A stretch of 64,000 nt of DNA from Streptomyces venezuelae (GCF_008642275.1 NZ_CP029189.1:5686001-5750000); one strand, 5' to 3'. Counted from the first letter of the stretch, positions 24,997-33,503 are shown. Made by a program: numbers and translations. The notes: a model not told the origin generated them from the letters alone.

Positions 24997-25026
24997 CCGT
25001 TTTCGGTTTTTTGGAGTCTCCCCACC

Positions 25027-26364
25027 ATGACGAGCGTCGAGCAGAACGAGAAGCAGTCACTGGTCGGGGAGGAGTACGAGGTCGAGGTCGGCCCGGTCGC
25101 GCACGGGGGCCACTGCATCGCCCGCACCGCCGACGGCCGGGTCCTGTTCGTACGCCACACCCTCCCGGGGGAGAAGGTGATCGCCAAGGTCACCGAGGGC
25201 GACGTGGACTCCCGCTACCTGCGCGCCGACGCGATCACCGTGCTCGACGCCTCCAAGGACCGGGTGGAGGCCCCCTGCCCGTACGCCGGCCCCGGCAAGT
25301 GCGGCGGCTGCGACTGGCAGCACGCCAAGCCCGGCGCCCAGCGCCGGCTCAAGGGCGAGGTCGTCGCCGAGCAGCTGAAGCGGCTCGCCGGGCTCACCCC
25401 GGAGGAGGCCGGCTGGGACGGCACCGTGATGCCCGCCGAGGGCGACAAGCTGCCGGCCGGGCAGGTACCGCAGTGGCGCACCCGCGTCCAGTTCGCCATC
25501 GACGAGGACGGCCGGGCCGGCCTGCGCAAGCACCGCTCGCACTCCGTGCAGCTCGTCGACCACTGCATGATCGCGGCGCCGGGCGTCAGCGAGCTGGGCA
25601 TCGAGCAGCAGGACTGGCCCCAGATGGCCACGGTCGAGGCGATCGCGGCGACGGGCTCCCAGGACCGCCAGGTCGTCCTGACCCCCCGCCCCGGCGGCCG
25701 CCTCCCCCTCGTGGAGCTGGACAAGCCGGTCTCGGTCCTCCGGGTCGAGGAGAAGGACGGCGGGGTCCACCGCGTCCACGGCCGGCCCTTCGTCCGGGAG
25801 CGCGCGGACGGCCGTACGTACCGCGTCGGCATGGGCGGCTTCTGGCAGGTCCACCCGCAGGCCGCGGACACCCTGATCAAGGCCGTCATGCAGGGCCTGA
25901 TGCCGCGCAAGGGCGAGATGGCCCTCGACCTCTACTGCGGGGTCGGCATCTTCGCGGGCGCCCTCGCGGAACGCCTCGGCGAGACCGGCGCGGTCCTCGG
26001 CATCGAGTCCACGAAGCGCGCGGTGGAGGACGCCCGCCACAACCTGGCGGACTTCCCGCGGGTCCGCATCGAGCAGGGCAAGGTCGAGCAGATCCTCCCG
26101 AAGACCGGGATCACGGAATGCGACCTGGTCGTCCTGGACCCCCCGCGCGCGGGCGCGGGCAAGCAGACGGTCCGCCACATCACGGGCCTCTCGGCACGCC
26201 GCATCGCCTACGTGGCGTGCGACCCGGCAGCCCTGGCCCGCGACCTGGGCTACTTCAAGGACAACGGCTACAAGGTCCGCACCCTCCGCGTCTTCGACCT
26301 CTTCCCGATGACGCACCACGTGGAGTGCGTGGCGATCCTTGAGCCTGTGCGCGACGAGGCCTGA
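25027..26364 (+). CDS. TRAM-domain class I SAM RNA (uracil-5-)-methyltransferase
   Basis: The 445-residue protein belongs to the RumA/TrmA family. A TRAM RNA-binding domain lies at about 12-75 (VGPVAHGGHCIARTADG). Cysteines 84, 92, 95 and 180 are placed as the [4Fe-4S] ligands of RlmD-like enzymes. The SAM domain has LDLYCGVGIFAG, then LDPPRAGAGKQTV, and the nucleophile is Cys398 in YVACDPAALARDL. It should make m5U in rRNA (as RlmD at position 1939) or tRNA; which one is not decidable here. ATG at 25027 follows GGAG at 25013. This is the last recognisable core gene before the defence island. Confidence 0.9.
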   Translation: MTSVEQNEKQSLVGEEYEVEVGPVAHGGHCIARTADGRVLFVRHTLPGEKVIAKVTEGDVDSRYLRADAITVLDASKDRVEAPCPYAGPGKCGGCDWQHAKPGAQRRLKGEVVAEQLKRLAGLTPEEAGWDGTVMPAEGDKLPAGQVPQWRTRVQFAIDEDGRAGLRKHRSHSVQLVDHCMIAAPGVSELGIEQQDWPQMATVEAIAATGSQDRQVVLTPRPGGRLPLVELDKPVSVLRVEEKDGGVHRVHGRPFVRERADGRTYRVGMGGFWQVHPQAADTLIKAVMQGLMPRKGEMALDLYCGVGIFAGALAERLGETGAVLGIESTKRAVEDARHNLADFPRVRIEQGKVEQILPKTGITECDLVVLDPPRAGAGKQTVRHITGLSARRIAYVACDPAALARDLGYFKDNGYKVRTLRVFDLFPMTHHVECVAILEPVRDEA

Positions 26365-26892
26365 CCTGGGGTTCGCTGGTCCGGAGCCCTGAGCGGTGAG
26401 GGCTGCGCGAAAGCCCGCTCGGCAATGCCACCCCGAGCGATCCCGCGGCCACCTCGTGGGCTTCGTCGGCCAGGAGGTGGCCGGCCTGGGTCCGCTCGGC
26501 GGCCGGCAGATCGAGCCGCAGGCGAGGCCGACGCAGTGCAGCCATGGCCGCCCGACGGCAGTCTCGCCGGGAGGCGCAATTGGTGTCTCCTCGGACACCG
26601 TCCACGGGCATCATGAAGCCGCCCGCTTCACGGACCGCACCCTTCGCGACGAGCTCGTCCACGTCGCTCGTGAGCGCATCCCTGATATCAGGGCCCAGCC
26701 TTGTCCAACCGAAGAAGCGCGCGACCTCGCGGACCAGCTCCTCCCGGTGGAACGCCCGGGCTTTCCTCGACCACGTGCCCCACGACGAGCCGCCGCTCGA
26801 CCGACGGACCTGCCCGATCTTGCGGGCCACAGTCGGCGGACACCGCCGTCAACGACGCGGTTTTCATGGCCGGGCGCACACCGGGGGCCGCA
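26365..26892. other. Island left boundary region, no intact gene
   Basis: These 528 bases lie between the convergent methyltransferase and UvrD-like genes. Positions 26597-26836 are a decayed copy of the 3' end of the giant helicase gene. In 26365-26596 I see no tRNA, integrase or terminator that would explain integration, and the open frames look non-coding. Confidence 0.6.
26597..26836 (-). pseudogene. Decayed 3' fragment of a DUF4011/DUF3320 helicase gene
   Basis: This strand encodes FHREELVREVARFFGWTR and LGPDIRDALTSDVDELVAKG, nearly identical to the last 80 residues of the intact giant helicase gene ending at 53069. At DNA level 26597-26836 aligns with 53075-53314, including an exact 39-base run (26648-26686 with 53126-53164). 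The copy has a one-base insertion near 26753 and a one-base loss near 26805, so the reading frame shifts and returns. The stop codon is also lost and no start is present. It is a relic in the same orientation as the intact copy, at the left edge of the island. Confidence 0.85.
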
Positions 26893-29022
26893 TCAGGAGG
26901 CGAGGAACGGGCTCGGTGCGCCGTGCCAGGAGACCCGCAGGACCTCACGTGCGCGAGTGCAGGCGACGAAGAGGAGGCTCAATTCGCCAAGCATGTCTTC
27001 CCGGTGCTGCTGAGCGTCCACTTCTGCGGGGGTCAGGGCTGAGGCCAGAGGGACGACGCTGTCGCTCACGCCGGCGACAGCGACGAAACGGAACTCCAGC
27101 CCCTTCATCCGGTGCATGGTTCCGATGCAGACGCCGTCGCCGGATGTCTGAGCGGTTCCCATGACGCGAACGGGCAGATCGGCTTGTTCCAGGGCGTGCG
27201 CGATCTCCTTGCCCAGTTGCAGGTATCGAACGGCCACCCCGATCTCGCCGGGTTCCGCACCGTTGTGGACCCACTGGACGATGCGCGATGTGAGGCCCGC
27301 GATCTCCTCGGCCTTGTCGGTCGCCGCCCTGAGCTCGGGATGCCCGCCGTTCAGCACTGAGCGGTACCCCGTCAGCGATGCGGTTCCACCGTCCATGTCG
27401 TCCAGGCTCTGCCCGCTGAGCAGGGCGGCGGACCACTGCAGGATCTCGTGTGTGGTGCGGTAGTTGATGCGCAACCGATGGGATCTGCCGCTGACGTTCA
27501 CGCCGAGACTACGCAGGGACACCTTGTTGCCGTAGATGCGTTGGTATGTGTCGCCGGCGATGAACAGGTCGTCGGGTCCGGGGGCGACCGATGCCCGCAG
27601 CAAGCGCCACTGCGCCGGGTGGAGGTCCTGGGCTTCGTCGATAACCACGTGGCGAAAGGGACGGTCGGTACGCGGCTCGAGCAGCCGGGCGGCGTCGGCG
27701 CACACCTGAAGGAAGGTCCACTCTCCGGCTTGGCGCAGTTCCCGGGTGAACGCCTCGACGGCGCGCCAGACCTGGGCGCGCCGCAGCGGACTCAGCGCGG
27801 TGCCCCGGCCGCTGCGCGATGCCTTGAGATACGCCTCGGGCGAGCGCAGGTCCTGGGCCAGGACGACCTGTCGCCACTCCTGGTCGAGGAAGGCGTCGCT
27901 GTAGTCGAGCCCGAGTCGGCGGGCGAGCCCGTTCCAGCGGGAGTTGATTTCCTTCTGGCTGGTCAGAATCGTCAACGGGCCGCCCCGGTCCTCGCGTACG
28001 AGCTGATTCGCGAGGGCATCGACATTGACGACGCGGATCTTCGCGCGCAGCGCCTCGTCCGGAATGAGCAGTTCGAGTCCGCGGCGCAGATCGGCCGCGA
28101 GGTTCCTGGTGAAGGTCGTGAGCAGCACCGATGCGTCGGGTGCGTCGTCCGGCAACTGCTGTGCCAGGTGGAGGGCGCGGTGCAGGGCGACCACGGTCTT
28201 GCCGGTGCCGGGACCCCCGGTCACCCGGGCGGGCCCGTTGTAGGAGGGGTGGTACGCGATGCGCCGCTGACTGGGGTGCAGGAAGATCCGCCACGCGTCG
28301 AACGGTCGGGACAGGACGTCCAGCAGCTCCTCGGGCCCGGAGAGCAGGGCGATGCGTCCCTGCGAGCGGGCCATGGCGTCGGCGAGTTCGTCCTCGGCCG
28401 GGCTCCGCATTGCCTCGGCAGCGGCGCGCTCGGCGTGCACGGCCACGGACTCGCGCCAGACGTCCTCCGGGGTCAGCCCCGCTGCCAGGCCGGCGAGCAC
28501 GTCGTACTGCTGCTCGGGAAGGATCTTGCGGAGCGCGTCGAGATGAGCCTCGGTGCTGAGGTTCCGCACGAGCGGGAGAAGATCGGGGTCGATACCGAGG
28601 CGTGTCAGTTCCTTGTCCGCGACATCGGTGAAGAGCCGGTTTTCCGCCGCAGTCGGCGCATGGTGCACATCGGCGGCGGCTTGCTCCAAGGCGATGTCGT
28701 CGCGCAGTTCGATGCCCTGCGTCGCAGAGTTCACGGTCGCCCGATGACTCAGGGCCCAAGCGATGGCGTCGTCGTGCGCCATGACTTTCAGGAGAAGGAA
28801 ACTGTCTCCGGAGTCCGGTGCGAGAACGACGCCGCGCATGAACTTGCTGACGCGGATGGTACGGATCCGGGAGTCCCGGGGGTTCTCCAGTTTCTCCAGG
28901 TGAAGCCCGGCATGGCGGTGCTCGCGGAACTTGTCGAAGACCTCGTGGACCCGCTTCTGGACGGGCTTCTCCAGCTTGGCGAACTCCAGGAGGAAATCCT
29001 TGTGAATCCCCAGTGTCGCCAT
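26893..29022 (-). CDS. RelE-like domain fused to UvrD-type SF1 helicase
   Basis: The 709 residues start with a RelE/ParE-toxin-fold-like segment (about 1-95: HKDFLLEFAKLEKPVQKRV, then LEKLENPRDSRIRTIRVSKF). An Ala/Glu-rich linker follows, then a UvrD/PcrA-like helicase. Walker A is GGPGTGKT at 269-276 and Walker B IDEAQDLHP near 460. Motifs DTYQRIYG, GTMHRMKGLEF and LLFVACTRAREVL are all present, so the ATPase looks intact. Similar fusions occur in defence islands and are thought to act on phage or damaged DNA. ATG at 29022 begins the RelE-like domain; the frame stays open further upstream but runs opposite to a better gene. It is divergent from the GmrSD-like gene. Confidence 0.85.
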   Translation of the reverse strand: MATLGIHKDFLLEFAKLEKPVQKRVHEVFDKFREHRHAGLHLEKLENPRDSRIRTIRVSKFMRGVVLAPDSGDSFLLLKVMAHDDAIAWALSHRATVNSATQGIELRDDIALEQAAADVHHAPTAAENRLFTDVADKELTRLGIDPDLLPLVRNLSTEAHLDALRKILPEQQYDVLAGLAAGLTPEDVWRESVAVHAERAAAEAMRSPAEDELADAMARSQGRIALLSGPEELLDVLSRPFDAWRIFLHPSQRRIAYHPSYNGPARVTGGPGTGKTVVALHRALHLAQQLPDDAPDASVLLTTFTRNLAADLRRGLELLIPDEALRAKIRVVNVDALANQLVREDRGGPLTILTSQKEINSRWNGLARRLGLDYSDAFLDQEWRQVVLAQDLRSPEAYLKASRSGRGTALSPLRRAQVWRAVEAFTRELRQAGEWTFLQVCADAARLLEPRTDRPFRHVVIDEAQDLHPAQWRLLRASVAPGPDDLFIAGDTYQRIYGNKVSLRSLGVNVSGRSHRLRINYRTTHEILQWSAALLSGQSLDDMDGGTASLTGYRSVLNGGHPELRAATDKAEEIAGLTSRIVQWVHNGAEPGEIGVAVRYLQLGKEIAHALEQADLPVRVMGTAQTSGDGVCIGTMHRMKGLEFRFVAVAGVSDSVVPLASALTPAEVDAQQHREDMLGELSLLFVACTRAREVLRVSWHGAPSPFLAS

Positions 29023-29064
29023 GTGTGCCCCCGAGCCGTGCGTGATCCGACGTTTCGACTGATC

Positions 29065-29074
29065 ACCGTACGGT
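29065..29074. promoter_or_regulatory. 10-bp palindrome in the divergent helicase/GmrSD promoter
   Basis: ACCGTACGGT is self-complementary and lies in the 102-bp gap between two divergent starts. Its right half (TACGGT, 29069-29074) could serve as a -10 box for the plus-strand gene, so a bound repressor could control both directions. Confidence 0.4.
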
Positions 29075-29124
29075 ATGGGGCGACAATGGCTGGCCGGCGG
29101 CGAGGACTTGGAGAGAGGACGCGC

Positions 29125-31710
29125 GTGCACGCTCAGGAGACCACGTTCAGCAAGCTGGTCCAGGGGGAGCAGCAGTTCCAGGTACCGCTCTACCAGCGCA
29201 CCTACAGCTGGCAGCGCGACGAGTTGAGGCAGTTGTGGGACGACGTGCAGGAGCTGGTCGAGGACCGGCAGGAAGGGCGGCCCGGCTCGGGTCACTTCCT
29301 CGGTTCGGTCGTGCTGGCGCCCGAGCGCGTCGCCGCGGGCGGGATGCAGCGCTGGCTCGTCGTCGACGGCCAGCAGCGGATGACCACCCTGATGCTCGCG
29401 TTCACGGCTCTGCGGGACCACCACCGGGACGGGGGCTCGGTGAAGAAGGCCGCCCGGATCAACGACCTCATCCTGGTCAACACGTACCAGGACGGGCACG
29501 ACAGCTACCGGCTGCTGCCGACGCAGGCGGACCGCGAGGCCTACACGGCCTGCGTGGACAGCCTCCCGAAGGCCGGCGGCGCCGGGAACGTGGGCGCCGC
29601 CTACCGCTTCTTCGTCGCCGCCCTGGCGGACGGGGCGGAGAGCGGTGGTGAGGCCTGGGTCGACGCGGTCGAGTCCGTGCTGGGCGAGTGCCTGTCGATC
29701 GTCGCGATCACCGCCGCCGAGGGCGACAACGTCTACCGCATCTTCGAATCCATCAACAACACCGGCGTGGGGCTCAGCCAGAGCGACCTGCTGCGCAACT
29801 ACCTCTTCATGTGCCTGCCGAGCAGGGGCGAGGACGTCTACCGCAAGCGGTGGCTCCCCATGCAGGAGCTGCTCGGCCCCGCCCATCTGGAGCTGCTGGT
29901 GTGGCTGGACCTCGTCGTCGGAGGGAACAGCCGGGCCAGGCAGAGCGAGATCTACCGGGACCAGAAGAAGCGTCTGGAGCCGCTGAGCGGGGACGAGGCG
30001 GCGCTGGAAGCCGAGATCGCCCGGTTCTCCCTGCGCGCCGACCGCCTCATGCGGATCCTGGAGCCCGCGAGGGAAGGCGACCCCGGGCTGCGGGCGGTAT
30101 TGGAGCGCTTGTCGCGCTGGGGCGGCCAGACCCACTACCCGCTGGCCCTGCACCTCCTCGACCTCGTGGATGAGGGCAGGACCACGGCCTCGGAAGCGGC
30201 GGACGCGCTCGCGTTCGCGGAGAGCTACATGGTGCGGCGCCTCTTCGCGGGCCTGTCCACGACGGGCAGCAACCGGGTGTTCATGGAACTCCCCAAGGAG
30301 CTGGACAAGGACGGCTCCCCGGCCGAGGCGGTACGCCGGTTCCTTTCGCGCCCCCGTACCGGCGCTCGCGTATGGCCGGGCGACGACGCGGTCCGTGAAG
30401 CCGTCCGCACCCGCCCCTTCTACAAGACCGGGCGCAGCAACCAGCGCTTCCAGATCCTGCGCCGACTGGAGGAGAGCTACGGATCGAGCGAGCCCGTCGA
30501 CTACGACAAGGCGCCGCTCACCGTCGAACACGTCCTGCCCCAGAGCCCGGCCCAGCAGTGGTTCGACCTGCTGGCCGAGGAAGCCGCGGACGGCGAGAGC
30601 CCCCAGGAGATCCACAACCTGCTCGTCCACACCCTCGGAAACCTCACTCTCTCGGGTGAGAACGCTCGGCTCTCCAACCACCCTTTCCACCGGAAGCAGG
30701 AACTGCTCGACTCCAGCGCGCTGCGGATGAACCAGCAGATCGCCGCATGGGAACGCTGGGGCCGCCGGGAGATCCTCGCCAGGGCCGACGAACTGGCCGA
30801 CCGGGCCGTGGGGCTGTGGCCCGGGCCGCTGGAGGAGGCCGTGCAGGCGGACGACGAGTGGGCGGGCTGGCGGGAGTTGAGGGAGATCCTGCTCGCCGTG
30901 CCGGCCGGGACCTGGACTTCGTACGGTGAGCTCGCCGCCCTCATCGGTACCAGCGCCATCGCGGTCGGCAACCACATGGCGGCCAGGACCGGACTGCACT
31001 GCGCCTACCGCGTGCTGACCGCCGACGGCCGGATCGCGGGCGGATTCCGGTGGACCGACGACCGGCACTCCGGGGACCCGAAGGACGTCCTGGAAGCCGA
31101 GGGAGTGCCCTTCGACGAGAACGGCCGCGCCTCGAAGGCCCACCGGCTGAGCAGCGCCGACCTGGCGGTCCTGGTGGGCAGGGAGCTGCCGGAGGAGACC
31201 CCGGCGGGGCCGGCCGCACCGCAGACCGGTGCCGACGAGGCCGGTACCCGCTTCGAGACCCTGCTGCGAGCCAACCAGACACCGGTGGTCGTCGAAGGCG
31301 TCCTGGCGGCACTCCGCTTCTGGGAGGAGCAGGGCGGCCACCACGTCTACGGGAAGGCGAACGAGACCAGCTGCTTCCCGACCGTGGACGCCGGCGGGCC
31401 GGGTGCCCCGCGGGCTCTGTGGCCGATCGGCATCTACCCGGTGACGGGGACGGCGGAGGTCGTCTTCCAGTACCTCAAGCGGCGCCCGCCGTTCGACGAC
31501 GAGCCGCTGCGCCGCGCCCTGATGGAGCGGTTCAACGCCATCGACGGCATCGACCTCGCCGAGGCGAAGCTCGACCTGCGCCCCTCCTTCCCGCTGGAGG
31601 TCTTCGCCGCTCACGCCGAGGAGATCCGGTCCGTACTGGAGTGGTTCATCCACGAAGTGGCCCTGGCGGAAGCCCGCCGCCCGATCGACGACGACCCGGC
31701 GGTGTTCTGA
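29125..31710 (+). CDS. GmrSD-type restriction protein (DUF262-DUF1524) fused to an alkyltransferase-like domain
   Basis: The 861 residues contain a DUF262 domain (about 1-240) with VPLYQRTYSW and the DGQQR nucleotide-site motif at 81-85. A DUF1524 HNH-type nuclease domain has EHVLPQ around His469. A segment at about 590-690 (AGTWTSYGELAALIG, then HCAYRVLTADGRIAGGF) resembles the DNA-binding domain of O6-alkylguanine transferases. At the usual PCHR catalytic site the sequence reads CAYR, so the nucleophile position is Ala627; repair activity is doubtful and base recognition more likely. An extra C-terminal domain (about 710-850) is not recognised. GmrSD enzymes cut DNA with modified bases. GTG at 29125 follows GAGAGGA; ATG at 29086 is an alternative. 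Confidence 0.85.
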   Translation: MHAQETTFSKLVQGEQQFQVPLYQRTYSWQRDELRQLWDDVQELVEDRQEGRPGSGHFLGSVVLAPERVAAGGMQRWLVVDGQQRMTTLMLAFTALRDHHRDGGSVKKAARINDLILVNTYQDGHDSYRLLPTQADREAYTACVDSLPKAGGAGNVGAAYRFFVAALADGAESGGEAWVDAVESVLGECLSIVAITAAEGDNVYRIFESINNTGVGLSQSDLLRNYLFMCLPSRGEDVYRKRWLPMQELLGPAHLELLVWLDLVVGGNSRARQSEIYRDQKKRLEPLSGDEAALEAEIARFSLRADRLMRILEPAREGDPGLRAVLERLSRWGGQTHYPLALHLLDLVDEGRTTASEAADALAFAESYMVRRLFAGLSTTGSNRVFMELPKELDKDGSPAEAVRRFLSRPRTGARVWPGDDAVREAVRTRPFYKTGRSNQRFQILRRLEESYGSSEPVDYDKAPLTVEHVLPQSPAQQWFDLLAEEAADGESPQEIHNLLVHTLGNLTLSGENARLSNHPFHRKQELLDSSALRMNQQIAAWERWGRREILARADELADRAVGLWPGPLEEAVQADDEWAGWRELREILLAVPAGTWTSYGELAALIGTSAIAVGNHMAARTGLHCAYRVLTADGRIAGGFRWTDDRHSGDPKDVLEAEGVPFDENGRASKAHRLSSADLAVLVGRELPEETPAGPAAPQTGADEAGTRFETLLRANQTPVVVEGVLAALRFWEEQGGHHVYGKANETSCFPTVDAGGPGAPRALWPIGIYPVTGTAEVVFQYLKRRPPFDDEPLRRALMERFNAIDGIDLAEAKLDLRPSFPLEVFAAHAEEIRSVLEWFIHEVALAEARRPIDDDPAVF

Positions 31711-31761
31711 CACGGTGGCGGCCGGAGTGCCCCGCCTGGCCGGATTCCGCCCTTAACGGAA

Positions 31762-31796
31762 GATCACTGCTCGGGTAGCCTGCCCGGGCAGTGATC
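31762..31796 (+). terminator. Hairpin after the GmrSD-like gene
   Basis: Sixteen base pairs (31762-31777 with 31781-31796, two of them G-T) close a 3-base loop. It lies 52 bp after the GmrSD-like stop and 59 bp before the next start, with no T-run. A terminator is likely; an operator for the following gene pair is an alternative. Confidence 0.6.
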
Positions 31797-31854
31797 GGTG
31801 TCACTCCGGACGTGGGTGCGTGGCGGGTGGCCTGCGACCGGAGCACGGGGGCGC

Positions 31855-32355
31855 ATGGAGCACAACAACCACCAGGGCTGGTACGGAGAGACCTTCGTGG
31901 CCGCGATCGCCGCGGCGGCCGGATTCCAGGTGGCTGTGCCGTATCCGGACATCGGCAAGGACCTGATCCTGGGCCGGGACCACGAGGAGCCCGAGCTCGA
32001 TGTCCAGATCGCTCTCCAGGTGAAGACGCACCGGGTGGAGAGCATCCTGGACGCGGTGACCGGGTTCAAGATCACCCTATCGGTGTCGCAGTTCAAAAGG
32101 CTCCGCGGCAAGCGGCAGGTGCCCGTCTACCTGGTCGTCGTGCTCGTGCCGAAGGACCCGGCGGACTACATCCGCACGGACGAGGACGCCCTCGTGCTGC
32201 GCCGCTGCGCGTACTGGGTCTCGCTCGAACACTGCCTCCCCGCACAGGCCGGCCGGGAGAGCGTCACTGTCACTGTTCCGCGCGACAATCTGCTCACGGT
32301 CGACGCTCTGCACGAGTTCTTCGCCCGGGCGTGTGAGGAGGTGCCCGCACCATGA
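31855..32355 (+). CDS. DUF4365-like PD-(D/E)XK nuclease-fold protein
   Basis: The 166-residue protein starts MEHNNHQGWYGETFVAAIAA and carries AVPYPDIGKDLIL, then LDVQIALQVKTH. The Asp residues and QVK fit the catalytic D...(E/Q)xK core of DUF4365 and related restriction-type nucleases, with Gln replacing the usual Glu as in several members. A later SVSQFKRLRG segment is typical of the fold. It may nick or bind DNA, perhaps as the nuclease half of a two-gene system with the next gene, which overlaps it by ATGA. It lies just upstream of DISARM but is not a known DISARM component. Confidence 0.7.
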   Translation: MEHNNHQGWYGETFVAAIAAAAGFQVAVPYPDIGKDLILGRDHEEPELDVQIALQVKTHRVESILDAVTGFKITLSVSQFKRLRGKRQVPVYLVVVLVPKDPADYIRTDEDALVLRRCAYWVSLEHCLPAQAGRESVTVTVPRDNLLTVDALHEFFARACEEVPAP

Positions 32356-33503
32356 CCACGATCGGCGTACCCGAGGACGAGCTGGAGCGGCTGCGACCGC
32401 ATGACGTCGCGCACTACCTCCGCAGCAGGGGCTGGCAGGAAGCCGGCCGGGTCCGCTACAGCCGCCGCTGGGAGAGGGACTGGGCCGGCCGGGCGCGACG
32501 ACTGCTGCTGCCCATGGACACCGACCTGGCGGACTTCGCGGACCGCATGGCGGATCTGGTCGGGGCACTGGCCGAGCTGGAGGCCCGTCCGCCGTCCGCC
32601 GTTCTCCAGGACCTGCGCGCGACCGGTCTCGATGTGCAGTACATCCGGACCATGCCGAGTACACCGTCCGGCACGATCCCCGTACAAGCGGGAGTGCTCG
32701 CCGTGACCAGCGCCCGGGACCTGCTGATGGCGGCGGCCTGCCACACCATCGAGCCGCGGCTCGTCCAGCCGCGCCGGAAGCCGCGCGCCGCGCGCGACTT
32801 CGTGGACAGCGCCCGCTTCGGCCCCACCGTGCCGGGCAGCTACGTCCTGAGCGTGCAGGTGCCGCTGCCGGAACGGGACCTGCAGCCGTCACTCTTCGGC
32901 GACGACCCGGAACCCTTCGCGCGGAGCGTCTCGCGCAGGATGTACCGGGCCGTGGCGGCGGCCCGCACGGCAGCCGAGGACGCGATGGACGCCGACGACT
33001 CGGCCCCCTTCGCGGATGCCGTGGGGCAGGGCGTCTCCGCGGACCTGTGCGAGGCGCTCGCGGGCATCGGCGGGCACGACGACCGGGGCGCGGGCACCGC
33101 GCACGCCTTCTCGATCGACTTCGCCTGGTCGCCGAGATGGCAGGTGCCGCCCATGGAATCCGTGGCGCCCTTCTCGCCCCGCCTGGTGCACGCGCTGCGC
33201 GACGGGGCCCAGGACCTGCGCCGGCAGGAGCCGGAGCCCGGAGTGACGGTCATCGGCCGCTCGACCAAGCTCAAACGTGCCGCGGAGTACGGCCCCGGCG
33301 AGGTGACCGTGGAGGCGGTCGTGCTCGGAGTCGAGGGCGAGGTGGGCCCGAAGCGCCAGATCCACGTGACCTTGGCGGAGGACGAGTACACCCGTGCCAC
33401 CGACGCCCATGCGCAGGGCCGGACGCTCAAGATCGAAGGCGACCTCGCGCGCCGGGGCACCTACTACGAGCTGACCCGCATCACCGCCTTCGACGTGCTG
33501 TGA
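32352..33503 (+). CDS. Unknown protein coupled to the DUF4365 nuclease-like gene
   Basis: I do not recognise this 383-residue protein. It begins with a helical region including DVAHYLRSRGWQEAGRVRYS, which looks like a small nucleic-acid or partner-binding module. A mixed alpha/beta middle follows (YVLSVQVPLPERDLQPSLFG), then an Ala/Asp-rich helix (190-215). The C-terminal beta-rich part has GEVTVEAVVLGVEGEVGPKR and KIEGDLARRGTYYELTRITA, resembling an OB-like or sensor domain. There are no transmembrane segments or Walker motifs. Its ATG overlaps the DUF4365 stop (ATGA), so the two are made together. It ends 127 bp before drmD and could be transcribed with DISARM. Confidence 0.75.
   Translation: MTTIGVPEDELERLRPHDVAHYLRSRGWQEAGRVRYSRRWERDWAGRARRLLLPMDTDLADFADRMADLVGALAELEARPPSAVLQDLRATGLDVQYIRTMPSTPSGTIPVQAGVLAVTSARDLLMAAACHTIEPRLVQPRRKPRAARDFVDSARFGPTVPGSYVLSVQVPLPERDLQPSLFGDDPEPFARSVSRRMYRAVAAARTAAEDAMDADDSAPFADAVGQGVSADLCEALAGIGGHDDRGAGTAHAFSIDFAWSPRWQVPPMESVAPFSPRLVHALRDGAQDLRRQEPEPGVTVIGRSTKLKRAAEYGPGEVTVEAVVLGVEGEVGPKRQIHVTLAEDEYTRATDAHAQGRTLKIEGDLARRGTYYELTRITAFDVL

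Noticed and set aside
26365..26596. Small genes at the island's left edge
   Set aside because: Several open frames exist on both strands but none has a ribosome site, consistent codon bias or a recognisable product.
27448..29124. A plus-strand extension upstream of the GmrSD-like start giving a 1,420-residue protein
   Set aside because: The extra 559 codons are antisense to the RelE-UvrD helicase and show no domain. The DUF262 family start matches GTG at 29125.
29023..31713. An upstream extension of the RelE-UvrD reading frame giving a 1,606-residue minus-strand protein
   Set aside because: The extension is antisense to the GmrSD-like gene, whose plus-strand frame has recognisable domains and a ribosome site. 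The minus-strand translation there is Arg/Gly/Val-rich shadow sequence typical of high-G+C DNA.
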